A stretch of DNA of 64,000 nt, from NCBI GenBank assembly GCA_948614045.1, contig CAPFSK010000002.1, positions 124,001 through 188,000 of the forward strand, read 5' to 3'. The notes beneath the pieces are model-generated. The model made no database searches. It saw only the letters and a program-made list of their open reading frames with translations, and was not told the origin of the DNA. The position numbers and the translations under genes were made by a program. Positions 1 to 7,583 of the stretch are shown here, in pieces (positions within the stretch are counted from its first letter, which is position 1; every line of letters begins with the position of its first letter). The DNA comes from an uncultured Candidatus Saccharibacteria bacterium (lineage in GTDB: Bacteria; Patescibacteriota; Saccharimonadia; Saccharimonadales; Saccharimonadaceae).

Positions 1-34
1 TTATCAAACCCAGAGTTGTCAAGGAGGAATAATC

Positions 35-325
35 ATGACGATAACTAGAGACCGGAACAGCGAAAAGTTGGAGCAATTCGACGTGTGCCGTAATATCTAC
101 CAAGACGGGAGCATACAGTTCTATTACTACATCGGTTCGACAGAAATGGTAGAGTTCCGTGGCAAAGTGATGGCACTATTCTCTAACGTCAATAGCGGTC
201 GCGTCCACACCTACGAGCGGCGCAATGGCCAGGTGCAGGCAATGGAAAAAATACCAGACTTGAGTGGTCTCACCGCCGAAGCCCAAAAACGAGTCAAGGA
301 AGAAATAGTAAAGTTTGAAGACTAA
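35..325 (+). CDS. Hypothetical prophage protein, 96 aa
   Basis: Short soluble protein of unknown function. The start is supported by a strong AAGGAGG at 21-27, eight bases before the ATG. It is rich in charged and aromatic residues and has no membrane segment or recognisable motif. It precedes the phosphoesterase gene in the same direction, so it is probably part of the left-arm accessory or replication operon of the prophage, whose upstream part lies outside the window. The gene call is secure; the function is unknown. Confidence 0.75.
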   Translation: MTITRDRNSEKLEQFDVCRNIYQDGSIQFYYYIGSTEMVEFRGKVMALFSNVNSGRVHTYERRNGQVQAMEKIPDLSGLTAEAQKRVKEEIVKFED

Positions 326-358
326 TTATTTGTGCTAAGAGGATGGAGAAAAAAGACG

Positions 359-1093
359 ATGCCTAAGATTTTAGTAATCCCCGACATCCATCTCAAATAC
401 GAGATGTTTGACCGAGCAGAAAAGATTTTAGAGGATGGCAAAGCAGATTTTGCTATACAACTAGGTGATATGTTTGATGACTGGGATATGCAGTTTGCAA
501 CTGCATATTATCAGAGAACAGCAAAACGCGCCATAGAGTTCCAGAAGAAGTTCCCGAAGACGCTTTGGTGTATGGGAAATCATGACCTTGGCTACTATAA
601 GCCAGAATATGGCAGACGAGAAACTGGACATAGTAAGATTATGGAACAGGAGATGGAAAAACTGCTACAAGAAATGCGAGGCAGCGGAATTCACCAAAAG
701 ATAGCCCATGCCGTGGATACCGTCGTTTTCAGCCACGCTGGAATAACAGAAAGCTGGATTGATCGACAAAAACGACTTATAACTTATCCCGCTGATGGTT
801 GGGTTGGAGTTGGGGATATGTTGCGACTGGCAAATAATGCTGCGCTCGATGAACTTTGGCGAGAAGATTCACCAATTTGGGCAAGGCCGCAGGATAGCGA
901 ACGGCTTAAATTATGGTGGCCAAAACGATATATGCAGGTAGTCGGACATACACCAATGGAGGGTATTACTTTCGAGAATAATCTGTTATCGACGGATGTA
1001 TTCTCTACTTACTCGAATGGTGCTCCGATAGGAGATAGTCGGTTCGTAATTGTTGATACTGATAGCCAAAGCTGGAAATGCGTAAAGGAATAG
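359..1093 (+). CDS. Calcineurin-like metallophosphoesterase
   Basis: Predicted two-metal phosphoesterase of the calcineurin fold, 244 aa. The metal-ligand motifs appear in order: PDIH near the N-terminus, GDMFDDW, GNHD, FSHAG and GHTP near the C-terminus. Family members hydrolyse phosphomonoesters or diesters, including phosphoproteins and nucleotides; the substrate here is unknown. I chose the ATG at 359 because the phosphoesterase fold begins right there and a GGATGGAG ribosome site precedes it; an upstream start at 332 would add nine basic residues with no support. Such genes are common in phage replication and modification regions. It ends with TAG, which shows that amber is a normal stop in this prophage. 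Confidence 0.85.
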   Translation: MPKILVIPDIHLKYEMFDRAEKILEDGKADFAIQLGDMFDDWDMQFATAYYQRTAKRAIEFQKKFPKTLWCMGNHDLGYYKPEYGRRETGHSKIMEQEMEKLLQEMRGSGIHQKIAHAVDTVVFSHAGITESWIDRQKRLITYPADGWVGVGDMLRLANNAALDELWREDSPIWARPQDSERLKLWWPKRYMQVVGHTPMEGITFENNLLSTDVFSTYSNGAPIGDSRFVIVDTDSQSWKCVKE

Positions 1094-1101
1094 GAGGATT
1101 C

Positions 1102-1497
1102 ATGAGGCGATTTATTAGATTTATGGGTGAAGCAGAACTCGAAAAGTATCTTAAAGGTAAGGAGCTTATAAATGAGACCATCCATAATGGTAGAATCAAG
1201 GGTTCGTTTAGCTTCTGCTTCTTTGATTCGGAAAAAATAGACCCGATAACAGCTAATCACCTATTGATGGGGATTGCGACTTTAGATTATATGGTTGAGT
1301 TTATAGTCGAGGACGATATAGCTGATAAAGTTTTAACTAAATCAAAAGGAGCATACCACTTACCGAATGCCCCACTCACGAAATCAACAGTATTGGAGGA
1401 ATATTGTACAAAAACCTATAGTCGTAAAGATTTCATGCCATATCAAATCTGGCACTTAATGATGAAGTATCCAGTAATAAATTTTTCGGACAAATGA
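1102..1497 (+). CDS. Hypothetical prophage protein, 131 aa
   Basis: Unrecognised protein. It starts at the ATG at 1102 behind a near-perfect TAGGAGG; an upstream ATG at 1078 inside the phosphoesterase gene lacks such a site. The N-terminal half has a pattern of short strands and one helix (a GEAELEKYLKG-like helix, then GSFSFCFFD), with no signal peptide or membrane segment. It follows the phosphoesterase by 8 nt and ends 3 nt before the next small gene, so the genes are surely co-transcribed. Function unknown. Confidence 0.7.
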   Translation: MRRFIRFMGEAELEKYLKGKELINETIHNGRIKGSFSFCFFDSEKIDPITANHLLMGIATLDYMVEFIVEDDIADKVLTKSKGAYHLPNAPLTKSTVLEEYCTKTYSRKDFMPYQIWHLMMKYPVINFSDK

Positions 1498-1500
1498 AGA

Positions 1501-1677
1501 ATGCGTAAAAGACGACTACAAAAAGAACTCGACGAGGCAGTGCGTCGCATTGCCGATTTAGAAACAAGATGTTGGATATATGAAGGTATCATTCAAGCTA
1601 GTGGCTTCGATTGTTGCCTTATACAAGAAGAAAAACCAGAAATGGGCTTTATTGGAAGGAGAAAAACGAATGCGTAA
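1501..1677 (+). CDS. Small coiled-coil prophage protein, 58 aa
   Basis: Small gene with ATG at 1501 and TAA at 1675-1677. The translation begins MRKRRLQKELDEAVRRIADL, a highly charged helix with heptad spacing that could form a coiled coil, followed by a Cys-containing tail. It starts three bases after the preceding stop and overlaps the next start by 8 nt, a layout typical of translational coupling in packed phage operons. The ribosome-binding site is weak (GAAG). Support comes from position and open frame only; function unknown. Confidence 0.5.
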   Translation: MRKRRLQKELDEAVRRIADLETRCWIYEGIIQASGFDCCLIQEEKPEMGFIGRRKTNA

Positions 1678-1861
1678 GTTTACAGCTAGAACACGACTGC
1701 GCGGCTTTACGACCTACTACCAAGCTGAGTGGATGATATTCGAAGACGGACGTGGGCGCGTGAAGTTCATTGAGGGGCCACTAACTGGCAAATATACACT
1801 TGATGAAGTAGTAATTGCACTGGATGAAAAATGGAAATTGGAGGAGAGTGAAAATGGTTAA
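1670..1861 (+). CDS. Hypothetical prophage protein, 63 aa
   Basis: Small protein with ATG at 1670 behind AAGGAG at 1656-1661. It starts with a short basic stretch and continues as mixed strands (YYQAEWMIFEDGRGRVKF) with a C-terminal acidic helix. It overlaps the preceding small gene by 8 nt and the following nuclease gene by 8 nt. A longer frame from 1580 has no ribosome site and would overlap its neighbour heavily, so I prefer the short form. Function unknown. Confidence 0.6.
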   Translation: MRKFTARTRLRGFTTYYQAEWMIFEDGRGRVKFIEGPLTGKYTLDEVVIALDEKWKLEESENG

Positions 1862-2382
1862 ACAGGAAGGGATTTTACAAGAACGAATAGCCAATTATCT
1901 AGTTCAAAATTATCCAGACGTACTATTTCATTCAGATTACGGATCGGGAGCTAAGCTTTCAGAAAAACAGTCAGCAGAGCAAAAACGACAAAATGGCGGA
2001 AGGCGTGCGTGGCCAGATATGGTGATTGCCGAACCAAAAGACGTCTATACCAAACCTAAAATTAAGACCATTTTTGGCAAGTATAAAACAAAAAAAGAGG
2101 AACTTTAGCAGTGATTGGCGAATCTATCCATTTGCCGGTCTTTATCTTGAAATCAAAAAGGAGGGCGAAAATATCTTCGCTCAAAAAAATTTGGATAACC
2201 CAGACAAGTTGAGCCTAGATGGCAAGATTTACGTTGATAAGCATGTTAGAGAGCAGGCAGACGTATTATATAAGTTGAGGCGGGCTGGATATTGTGCCGA
2301 ATTTGCTATTGGCTACGATCAAGCGGTAAATATTATCACCGACTATCTTGGTGAACCCAAGAAACAAGAAGTTGAGTTTTAG
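1854..2382 (+). CDS. VRR-NUC domain nuclease, interrupted by a +1 frame change
   Basis: The two halves of a VRR-NUC (PD-(D/E)XK-like) nuclease lie in adjacent frames. The first half, from ATG 1854 (GGAGG site upstream), carries the N-terminal helix and the metal-site segment RRAWPDMVIA. The second half carries GLYLEIKKEG, which supplies the E-x-K part, and ends at 2382. The frame of the first half stops at 2106-2108. The switch lies at a run of seven A (2090-2096); dropping one A would join the halves into about 176 aa. VRR-NUC proteins in phages act on branched or free DNA ends. This may be a natural mutation, a programmed shift or a homopolymer sequencing error. Confidence 0.7.
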
Positions 2383-2394
2383 GAAGGAGCAAAA

Positions 2395-2493
2395 ATGGAT
2401 TCGGCATCATTTATAACCGGCATGATAGTAGGAGCTTTTGTTATGCTGGGCATTTTAGTATGGTTAGCATACAAGTTCGACGGGAAGTATTAA
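2395..2493 (+). CDS. Single-pass membrane miniprotein, 32 aa
   Basis: Very short gene, ATG 2395 behind AGGAAGGAG, TAA at 2491-2493. The product is essentially one hydrophobic helix of about 20 residues (ITGMIVGAFVMLGILVWLAY) followed by a short KFDGKY tail, so it should sit in the cytoplasmic membrane. It follows the nuclease gene by 12 nt. Small membrane peptides of this kind in prophages are often immunity or lysis-modulating factors, but nothing in the sequence decides this. Confidence 0.55.
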   Translation: MDSASFITGMIVGAFVMLGILVWLAYKFDGKY

Positions 2494-2501
2494 GCAGATT
2501 A

Positions 2502-2510
2502 TGATATAAT
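2502..2510 (+). promoter_or_regulatory. Phage promoter P1 (extended -10)
   Basis: TGATATAAT, an extended -10 with TATAAT at 2505-2510 and no good -35. Ten bases downstream begins TCAGTGACGAC (2521-2531), the conserved initial element that also follows three other prophage promoters. Drives the gene at 2569. Confidence 0.7.
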
Positions 2511-2527
2511 TTACTTAATATCAGTGA

Positions 2528-2555
2528 CGACTAGCTATTTTAGCTAGTCGTTTTT
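2528..2555 (+). terminator. Leader terminator of P1
   Basis: Perfect 10-bp stem (2528-2537 with 2541-2550), three-base loop and five T. It lies only about 10 nt after the expected transcription start and directly before the AAGGAG of the next gene, so it must act as an attenuator rather than an operon end. Confidence 0.75.
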
Positions 2556-2568
2556 CAAGGAGAATAAA

Positions 2569-2973
2569 ATGGCGCTACAGCAAACCATCACAAATGAAAA
2601 AGGGGCAACTACAACCTATCATCGTATTGTAAAAGCCAACTTGGATTTTAATGCAAAAACAGCATCTCTTATCGTCTTCTCATACGCCACGGAATCGTTA
2701 CGGCAAGTCGAAAAAGATGACTTAATAAGCGCCTCTGCTTATAATGACGCAGTCAAAAAATTAGACGAGCTTATTGCGAACCCAACAGAAGAAAACGAGC
2801 AAGAACGAATTAGGCTTACCAAGCAAATCAACTCCTCGACTCCACCGCTAGAAACTGCCTCGCTACACCTTACAGAAACTGAATATTCATTACCCCTCAA
2901 CGAAGATTTTTCGATTAAAGATGCCTACAAGTGGCTGAAAGACAATATTTACACTGATGCTGTTGATGTTTAG
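2569..2973 (+). CDS. Hypothetical prophage protein next to the tip cassettes, 134 aa
   Basis: Unrecognised soluble protein with a charged middle helix (KKLDELIANPTEENEQERIR) and a C-terminal segment rich in aromatic residues. The start is backed by AAGGAG at 2557-2562 and by its own promoter P1. Its TAG stop (2971-2973) overlaps the first base of recombination site a, and the frame continues open beyond TAG straight into tip cassette a (TVTLTVEQMP and onward). Read-through or a suppressed amber would therefore fuse this protein to a receptor-binding tip. It may be a tail accessory protein or an alternative carrier; this is inference from position. Confidence 0.6.
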   Translation: MALQQTITNEKGATTTYHRIVKANLDFNAKTASLIVFSYATESLRQVEKDDLISASAYNDAVKKLDELIANPTEENEQERIRLTKQINSSTPPLETASLHLTETEYSLPLNEDFSIKDAYKWLKDNIYTDAVDV

Positions 2974-3002
2974 ACTGTAACATTGACCGTGGAGCAGATG
3001 CC
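2972..3002 (+). repeat. Inversion site a
   Basis: 31-bp sequence matching site b (3361-3391, opposite strand) at 30 of 31 positions. It contains the 12-bp core CTGTAACATTGA at 2975-2986. Confidence 0.75.
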
Positions 3003-3186
3003 GACACATAATCATGCTCAGTATGTCGGCTCACAGTATGGTTCATGGGGTGTTCGTAGGGATTATGCTGGCGACGGGAATTGCGCATCATACCCGCAAG
3101 GTACCACTGGTTCGACCGGCGGTAGCGCCCCACACGATAATTTGCCTCCGTATAAAACGACTTATTTTTGGCAGCGTACTGCTTAA
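2972..3186 (+). other. Receptor-binding tip cassette a (silent, + strand)
   Basis: Promoterless C-terminal coding cassette. It begins at the inversion site and encodes TVTLTVEQMPTHNH, a variable middle with Gly/Ser, and the conserved ending DNLPPYKTTYFWQRTA before TAA. The ending matches that of the receptor-binding protein at 7584-9419 (NIQPYTTCYFWRRTA). The motif order (LTVEQMP, H-x-H, N-x-x-PY, WRRTA) is that of phage collar or baseplate tips. It has no good start of its own, so it is expressed only if joined to a constant region. Its stop overlaps that of cassette b tail to tail within TTAA. Confidence 0.75.
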
Positions 3187-3360
3187 GCTGTGCGTCTCCA
3201 CATATAACATGTAACATAGGGTTGCAAATTCGTATGAGGCTGGCTCCCGCCAGATGAACCAGTTTCATTCTGATAGTTCTGCCATAGAGTTGATCCAGTA
3301 TTCATTTTTTGGCTACCATCAACATTCGCCCATACAGCCCATAAGCTATGCGTATGTTTT

Positions 3361-3391
3361 GGCATCTGCTCTACGGTCAATGTTACAGTCT
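3361..3391 (-). repeat. Inversion site b
   Basis: Inverted copy of site a with one mismatch; the 12-bp core is at 3377-3388 on the minus strand. Confidence 0.75.
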
Positions 3392-3450
3392 TATTACCAC
3401 CCGTCTTGTTGACCGTATTAAACTCACTCTCCCCATTGTTTACTCCAACC

Positions 3451-3484
3451 GGCACCCTCCCAGCACCCCATGTTACCCACGTAC
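3451..3484 (-). repeat. Outer core inverted repeat, left copy
   Basis: 34 bp identical in inverted orientation to 9073-9106 inside the receptor-binding gene. The two copies bound the lysis and tail-tip module. Confidence 0.8.
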
Positions 3485-3495
3485 TATTGAATGTG

Positions 3496-3504
3496 TGATA
3501 TAAT
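3496..3504 (+). promoter_or_regulatory. Extended -10 promoter behind cassette b
   Basis: TGATATAAT with TATAAT at 3499-3504, no clear -35. Its transcript meets a hairpin with five T at 3511-3558. The same TGATATAAT lies just outside cassette d (9639-9647). Confidence 0.5.
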
Positions 3505-3510
3505 AATTAT

Positions 3511-3558
3511 GGTTATCAGTTCAGTTTATTAGCTCTCTGAACCTATGGTAACCTTTTT
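3511..3558 (+). terminator. Hairpin terminator or attenuator before P2
   Basis: Two stacked stems, GGTTA (3511-3515) with TAACC (3549-3553) and GTTCAG (3519-3524) with CTGAAC (3537-3542), followed by five T. It separates the 3499 promoter from P2. Confidence 0.5.
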
Positions 3559-3572
3559 ATTTTGTCTGCTTA

Positions 3573-3581
3573 TGGTATAAT
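3573..3581 (+). promoter_or_regulatory. Phage promoter P2 of the lysis and tail-tip module
   Basis: TGGTATAAT with TATAAT at 3576-3581. Nine bases later is TCAATGACGGT (3591-3601). It lies inside the invertible core, so the module keeps its promoter in either orientation. Confidence 0.65.
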
Positions 3582-3595
3582 GAAAGTAAATCAAT

Positions 3596-3656
3596 GACGG
3601 TAGCTAAGGCTAGCCGTATTTTTTATTGCGACCAGCGTTTGCTGGTTATTTTTATT
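3596..3656 (+). terminator. Tandem leader hairpins of P2
   Basis: First hairpin: ACGG-TAGC with GCTA-G-CCGT (one bulge), then a T-rich run at about 3618-3625. Second hairpin: ACCAGC (3631-3636) with GCTGGT (3641-3646), GTTT loop, then TATTTTTATT. Both precede the holin ribosome site, as in an attenuated leader. Confidence 0.55.
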
Positions 3657-3677
3657 GTTACGAAAGGAGTTTCATTT

Positions 3678-3902
3678 ATGACCTTCAAAAAGAAAACCAC
3701 TCGCCAACTATCAATGGCAGTTGGTATTTTGTCATTTACTGCTGTCATTATTCAGGGATGGGGTCGCACTTGGGGATTTGAGGGTGTGGCATATCAAATA
3801 GCACAATCCGCCCTCCTAGTTTCTGGCGGCATCAACATCTACTTCCTCGGCGTCACTGGGCAGAAGAATAATGAGGATAAGGAGAAAAACAATGGTAAGT
3901 AA
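3678..3902 (+). CDS. Putative holin, 74 aa
   Basis: Small membrane protein with two hydrophobic segments (about residues 12-29 and 38-60), a basic N-terminus (MTFKKKTTRQ) and a charged C-terminal tail (NNEDKEKNNGK), the layout of a class II holin. Holins open the cytoplasmic membrane at the end of the lytic cycle. The ATG at 3678 follows AAAGGAG. It overlaps the endolysin start by 11 nt, which fits a holin-endolysin pair. The family call rests on topology and context only. Confidence 0.65.
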   Translation: MTFKKKTTRQLSMAVGILSFTAVIIQGWGRTWGFEGVAYQIAQSALLVSGGINIYFLGVTGQKNNEDKEKNNGK

Positions 3903-4836
3903 GTTTAAGAAATGCCTTAGCGATAATATCGCAGCCGTCATATTCCTTGCTTTTGCTGCTGTATGTGGCGTTTGTCTAGCTCTTGGCACGCCGTCGGAAG
4001 ATGGAAGCATTACACTTGATGGGGAGAACGCCAAAATTGATCAATCTACACTGGATTTTATTGAAGACTCCAAAGCGGCGCTCGCTCGCTTAATGAACCA
4101 AGATGCTCCGACCGATGAGCAGACTATTGCCGAGAATGACGAGGAAGCTACCGGACAAGGTTTTTATGTAACGATTGACGATATCCTTTCGCGTAGGCTT
4201 GCTCCAGGAGCCTCGCCATATCAATGCTCACGCTATACGGCCTATCTTGCCACCGGCAAGAGCGTTTATTCAACAAAAAATATCGATTACGGGCCAGTTA
4301 ATGGCAAAGATGTCGCTAGTTGGCTCGTGAGGAACTATGGATTTAAGTATATCGATAAGCCAGTTAAAGGCGCGATTGGTTCGGGCGGATTTAATACAAC
4401 TTATGGCCACACCGTGCTCTATCTCTACTCTACTGGAACTAATACGGCGATGGTCGAAGACGCCAACTACACTCCTCTTACCGTATCAACGCATAATATG
4501 AATATCAACGGCTATGTCTGGGTCGTTCCGGGCAATTACGAGCCACAACCCGAATCAAAGCCTACGGCGCCAAGCTCAACCGAATCAAACACCGAATCTA
4601 GTGCTACGAGCAACACACCTTCCTGCTCGCTGCTCAATGTCCAATCTGGTGATACTATGAGCGCCATCATGAGCCGCTGTAAAGGCTACGTTGTTTACGG
4701 CGAAGCAATGAACAGCTACGCGCGTTCGTGGTTTTCTACGAAAATCAAACCCGGCCAGTCAGTTTATGACGGCTGGCATTCGGCGAGTGGCGTCGGGCTA
4801 TATGCTGGCGATGTAATTCGGTATGAGGGTGAGTAG
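3892..4836 (+). CDS. CHAP-domain endolysin with N-terminal membrane segment and LysM-like C-terminus
   Basis: Predicted cell-wall hydrolase of 314 aa. A hydrophobic segment at about residues 13-34 could be a signal-anchor. A CHAP amidase or endopeptidase domain follows, with the likely catalytic Cys112 in PYQCSRYTAY and His173 in TYGHTVLYL. A Ser/Thr/Pro linker at about 225-245 leads to a C-terminal module with SGDTMSAIM and YAGDVIRY that resembles LysM. Start at 3892 is chosen from AAGGAG at 3879-3884. It lies between the holin and a second small membrane protein. It would cut peptidoglycan for release; an activity at entry cannot be excluded. Confidence 0.8.
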   Translation: MVSKFKKCLSDNIAAVIFLAFAAVCGVCLALGTPSEDGSITLDGENAKIDQSTLDFIEDSKAALARLMNQDAPTDEQTIAENDEEATGQGFYVTIDDILSRRLAPGASPYQCSRYTAYLATGKSVYSTKNIDYGPVNGKDVASWLVRNYGFKYIDKPVKGAIGSGGFNTTYGHTVLYLYSTGTNTAMVEDANYTPLTVSTHNMNINGYVWVVPGNYEPQPESKPTAPSSTESNTESSATSNTPSCSLLNVQSGDTMSAIMSRCKGYVVYGEAMNSYARSWFSTKIKPGQSVYDGWHSASGVGLYAGDVIRYEGE

Positions 4837-5187
4837 ATGGACGGCATAACACTTGGTCAGATTATAGAAATCGGTGCTTGGATACTTGGAGCAGGCGCCA
4901 CGATCGGCGGTTTATGTAAAATGTTTAACGCCGGACTAAAGGTAGCCCTCAAACCACTAAATGACAAAATGGATGCCATGGCTGAGGATAACAAACGTAT
5001 TGAACTAGAATCGCACAAAAACTTTCTTGTGCGATTTCTCGCCGACATTGAACAGGGGCAGCCTATTGATGAAATTGAACTAGAGCGATTTCACGAAGTG
5101 TATAGTCGCTATACCAGTCCGGAGTTAGGCGGCAACTCGTATATCCACGATAAGGTAGAAAAATTGAAAAAGTTGGGTAAATTATGA
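4837..5187 (+). CDS. Membrane-anchored XhlA-like protein, 116 aa
   Basis: One N-terminal hydrophobic segment (about residues 5-30, Gly- and Ala-rich) followed by a long helical region (KMDAMAEDNKRIELESHKNF) likely to form a coiled coil. The start directly follows the endolysin stop. Position and build are like the hemolysin/XhlA-type holin partners in lysis cassettes of other phages. No diagnostic motif was found, so this is a context call. Confidence 0.5.
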   Translation: MDGITLGQIIEIGAWILGAGATIGGLCKMFNAGLKVALKPLNDKMDAMAEDNKRIELESHKNFLVRFLADIEQGQPIDEIELERFHEVYSRYTSPELGGNSYIHDKVEKLKKLGKL

Positions 5188-5238
5188 TTTACGAGTATGG
5201 GCTTATGGATATAGGACGGCAAGCATATAGGAGTTTTT

Positions 5239-5616
5239 ATGGCAGGAATAAGTGGTGATTTACTAAAAATTAATGGAGAAAAAGTTAGTGGTCTTAAGGC
5301 TTACGACTTTGAATCTAATTTGCTATGGGCGGATGCCGAGCGTAATATGGATGGCGATGTTCGTGCAACCTATCTTGGCGAGTATCCAAAACTTCTACTA
5401 GAGTTTCATAATGGCTTAACTCAGGATGAGGTTAAGGTTCTATATCGACAACTTTCTTCTCCAAATTTTAGCGTAACCTATTTTCATCCCGGACTAGGAG
5501 AAAATGTAACGGCACAGTATTATCGTTCCGATTATAAAATATCATTACTAGATAAAAGGCGCGCTCTATATAAATCATTTACAGTTAATCTAATCCCGAT
5601 TTCTAGGAGAGTGTAA
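5239..5616 (+). CDS. Distal tail-like protein, 125 aa
   Basis: Small beta-rich protein with no membrane segment, beginning MAGISGDLLKINGEKVSGLK. Its size, strand-rich pattern (RATYLGEYPKLLLEF, NFSVTYFHP) and place directly before the tail hub fit the small tail-tip proteins of siphophages, sometimes grouped as DUF6711. It would sit between the tail tube end and the hub. The ribosome site is TAGGAG. Its stop TAA shares one base with the ATG of the hub gene. Confidence 0.55.
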   Translation: MAGISGDLLKINGEKVSGLKAYDFESNLLWADAERNMDGDVRATYLGEYPKLLLEFHNGLTQDEVKVLYRQLSSPNFSVTYFHPGLGENVTAQYYRSDYKISLLDKRRALYKSFTVNLIPISRRV

Positions 5617-7583
5617 TGATTGAGACTAGTAAGCAGTTCCAGCTGGCGATGAAACAACCAACCAAGACAATACGTATGTCTGTTATTACGAACGAGCCTA
5701 TACCGCAAGTATTCAAATCTAGCGACGTGCTTGTTAGCGCAGAGATTAGCGCAACAGGCTGTTTCTTTGGCACGGTCGCCAAAACGCTTACAATGAAGCT
5801 TATCGGTGTAGATTATGACTTAATCGACGTTGATATTACACCTACCTTAGAGACAAAAATAGAGGGGTCTGACAACGAATGGCAAACGTGTTCCTGTGGC
5901 AAATTCAGAGTAACGGAACAAGAGGCTGATTTAGAAAATGACATAATGATTTTCAAAGCTTATGATGTCGTAGCTAAAGCTAATAACATTGATTATTACG
6001 AGGGGGACATCACGTGTGGCTGCTCGATTGAGTCTTTAGCTAAACAAGTTGCAGAAAAATTGCATGTCGATCTAGGAACAGACATGACGACGCTTCCTAA
6101 TTACGACTACATTATTAATGAAGATCTATATGCGAAAATCTCCAATACTAATTATCGTAACATTTTAGCAGAAATTGCTGGGGCTACAGCTACAATCTGT
6201 CGTATTCATAACAACAAGTTGGAGTTTCTGAAAGCGCCAGTTGGAACCACAATTGAAACTTTAACTTATGCTAATTTATTAAAAGTTAAAATGTCTCCTA
6301 AATATGGCCCTATTAACTCCGTTGTCTTATCGCGCACTCCTCAAGAAGATAATATCGTCGCAAAAAATGAAGAGAGCATCATTGCTAATGGTCTTACCGA
6401 GCTAAAATTAGCTAACAATGAAGTTCTGGATGACAATCGCGAAGAATTAGCTAAGCCAATATTAGACGCCGTGGATGGGTTTGAATTTTATCCGTGCGAA
6501 GCAATTACGGAGGGTCATGGCTGGTATGAGGTTGGTGATGCTATTACTCTAACTGACGGCATCCATGAATGGCAAACCATTATTACAGATATTCGGCTTT
6601 CCTTTACAGGTGGAATTAAGGAAACTCTAAAATGTAAAGCACCAGATACTACACAGACTGACTACTCTTGCGCCGGAGGCATCAAGCGGACGATTTATAA
6701 TACAGAAATCAAAGTTGATAAACAAAATCAAGAAATTAAGAGTATTGTTAGCGAGGTCGAGGAGCTTGGGAACAAATCAACTGAAAATTACACGCAAATC
6801 GTCCAGAATATTACCAATATCACCAACACGATTCAATCAACCGGGGGAGCTAACTTACTATACAACAGTGTAGGGTATGCTACAGATAACCAGACAAAAC
6901 TGCCTACTGTATGGAAGTGTAGCGGTGATGTTACAGCTAATACTTCGCCCGAAAGTTTAACTTATGGGGCAAAGAGTGGGAATCAAATTAATCTAGGTGC
7001 CAGTTCTTCAATACGTCAAACTATCATTGCTGCCGCAGGAGAGTCGTTGTCTCTATCCATGAGAGTTAGAAAATCTATTTTAGGAACAGCCACAATCTCT
7101 ATTTTTAGCGATAAAAATGATATTCAAAACATATTGTTGGAGAATGAAGAGGAATATGTATGGAAGGAGGTTTCTATTCCTGCCTTTTCTTCGAACAGCG
7201 GAGAGGTGACCGTTACTATTGAAGTTGATGCCGATGTTACGTTTTTTGCTATTACCGATTTAATGTTAGTTTCCGGCGACCATACGATGGTTTGGCAACA
7301 AGCGTCTGGTGAAATTTTGAACGCTAATGTTCTTATTGATAAGGACGGTATTATAGTCAAAAATAACGTTTATTCTGGTGACTATGTTCAAATTACGCCA
7401 CTTGAATTTGCTGGTTATTCTTCAATCACTGGCGTACAAGAAAAAGTTTTTTCACTCAACCGCGATACGACTCAAGTCCAAAAGATAAGTGTAGCCCAGC
7501 AAATAGCCATGCCGCCTATTAAAATCATTCCATTGACTGATAATAAACGTGCTGGCTGGGCTTTTGTGAAAGGAGATAAATAA
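5616..7583 (+). CDS. Tail hub / tail-associated (Tal-like) protein, 655 aa
   Basis: Large virion protein in the position of the Tal or gp27-like hub. Residues 1-350 are beta-rich with conserved features of hub proteins (ISATGCFFGTVAKTLTMKL, YRNILAEIAGATATI). A helical spacer with NITNITNTIQ follows at about 385-405, then a C-terminal carbohydrate-binding-like beta domain (about 410-560) and a short end domain. Its start overlaps the previous stop (TAATG) and its stop is followed at once by the receptor-binding gene. No peptidase signature was seen, so it is probably structural. Confidence 0.7.
   Translation: MIETSKQFQLAMKQPTKTIRMSVITNEPIPQVFKSSDVLVSAEISATGCFFGTVAKTLTMKLIGVDYDLIDVDITPTLETKIEGSDNEWQTCSCGKFRVTEQEADLENDIMIFKAYDVVAKANNIDYYEGDITCGCSIESLAKQVAEKLHVDLGTDMTTLPNYDYIINEDLYAKISNTNYRNILAEIAGATATICRIHNNKLEFLKAPVGTTIETLTYANLLKVKMSPKYGPINSVVLSRTPQEDNIVAKNEESIIANGLTELKLANNEVLDDNREELAKPILDAVDGFEFYPCEAITEGHGWYEVGDAITLTDGIHEWQTIITDIRLSFTGGIKETLKCKAPDTTQTDYSCAGGIKRTIYNTEIKVDKQNQEIKSIVSEVEELGNKSTENYTQIVQNITNITNTIQSTGGANLLYNSVGYATDNQTKLPTVWKCSGDVTANTSPESLTYGAKSGNQINLGASSSIRQTIIAAAGESLSLSMRVRKSILGTATISIFSDKNDIQNILLENEEEYVWKEVSIPAFSSNSGEVTVTIEVDADVTFFAITDLMLVSGDHTMVWQQASGEILNANVLIDKDGIIVKNNVYSGDYVQITPLEFAGYSSITGVQEKVFSLNRDTTQVQKISVAQQIAMPPIKIIPLTDNKRAGWAFVKGDK

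Larger units (their letters stand above)
3183..3484 (-). other. Receptor-binding tip cassette b (silent, - strand)
   Basis: C-terminal cassette on the opposite strand to a. It begins with a stretch (3451-3484) identical over 34 bp to the receptor-binding gene at 9073-9106 and encodes TWVTWGAGRVPVG, then NKTVTLTVEQMPKHTH, a variable middle (WAVWANVDGSQKMNTG) and the ending NLQPYVTCYMWRRTA. No start codon with a ribosome site is seen and the frame upstream of the 34-bp block has no ATG, so it is silent in the current arrangement. Inversion of the core between 3451-3484 and 9073-9106 would place it in frame behind the constant part of the receptor-binding protein. Confidence 0.75.

Noticed and set aside
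2026..2382. Separate gene for the second half of the nuclease starting at 2026
   Set aside because: Its first part overlaps the conserved first half in another frame and no ribosome site is present; a frameshifted single gene explains it better.
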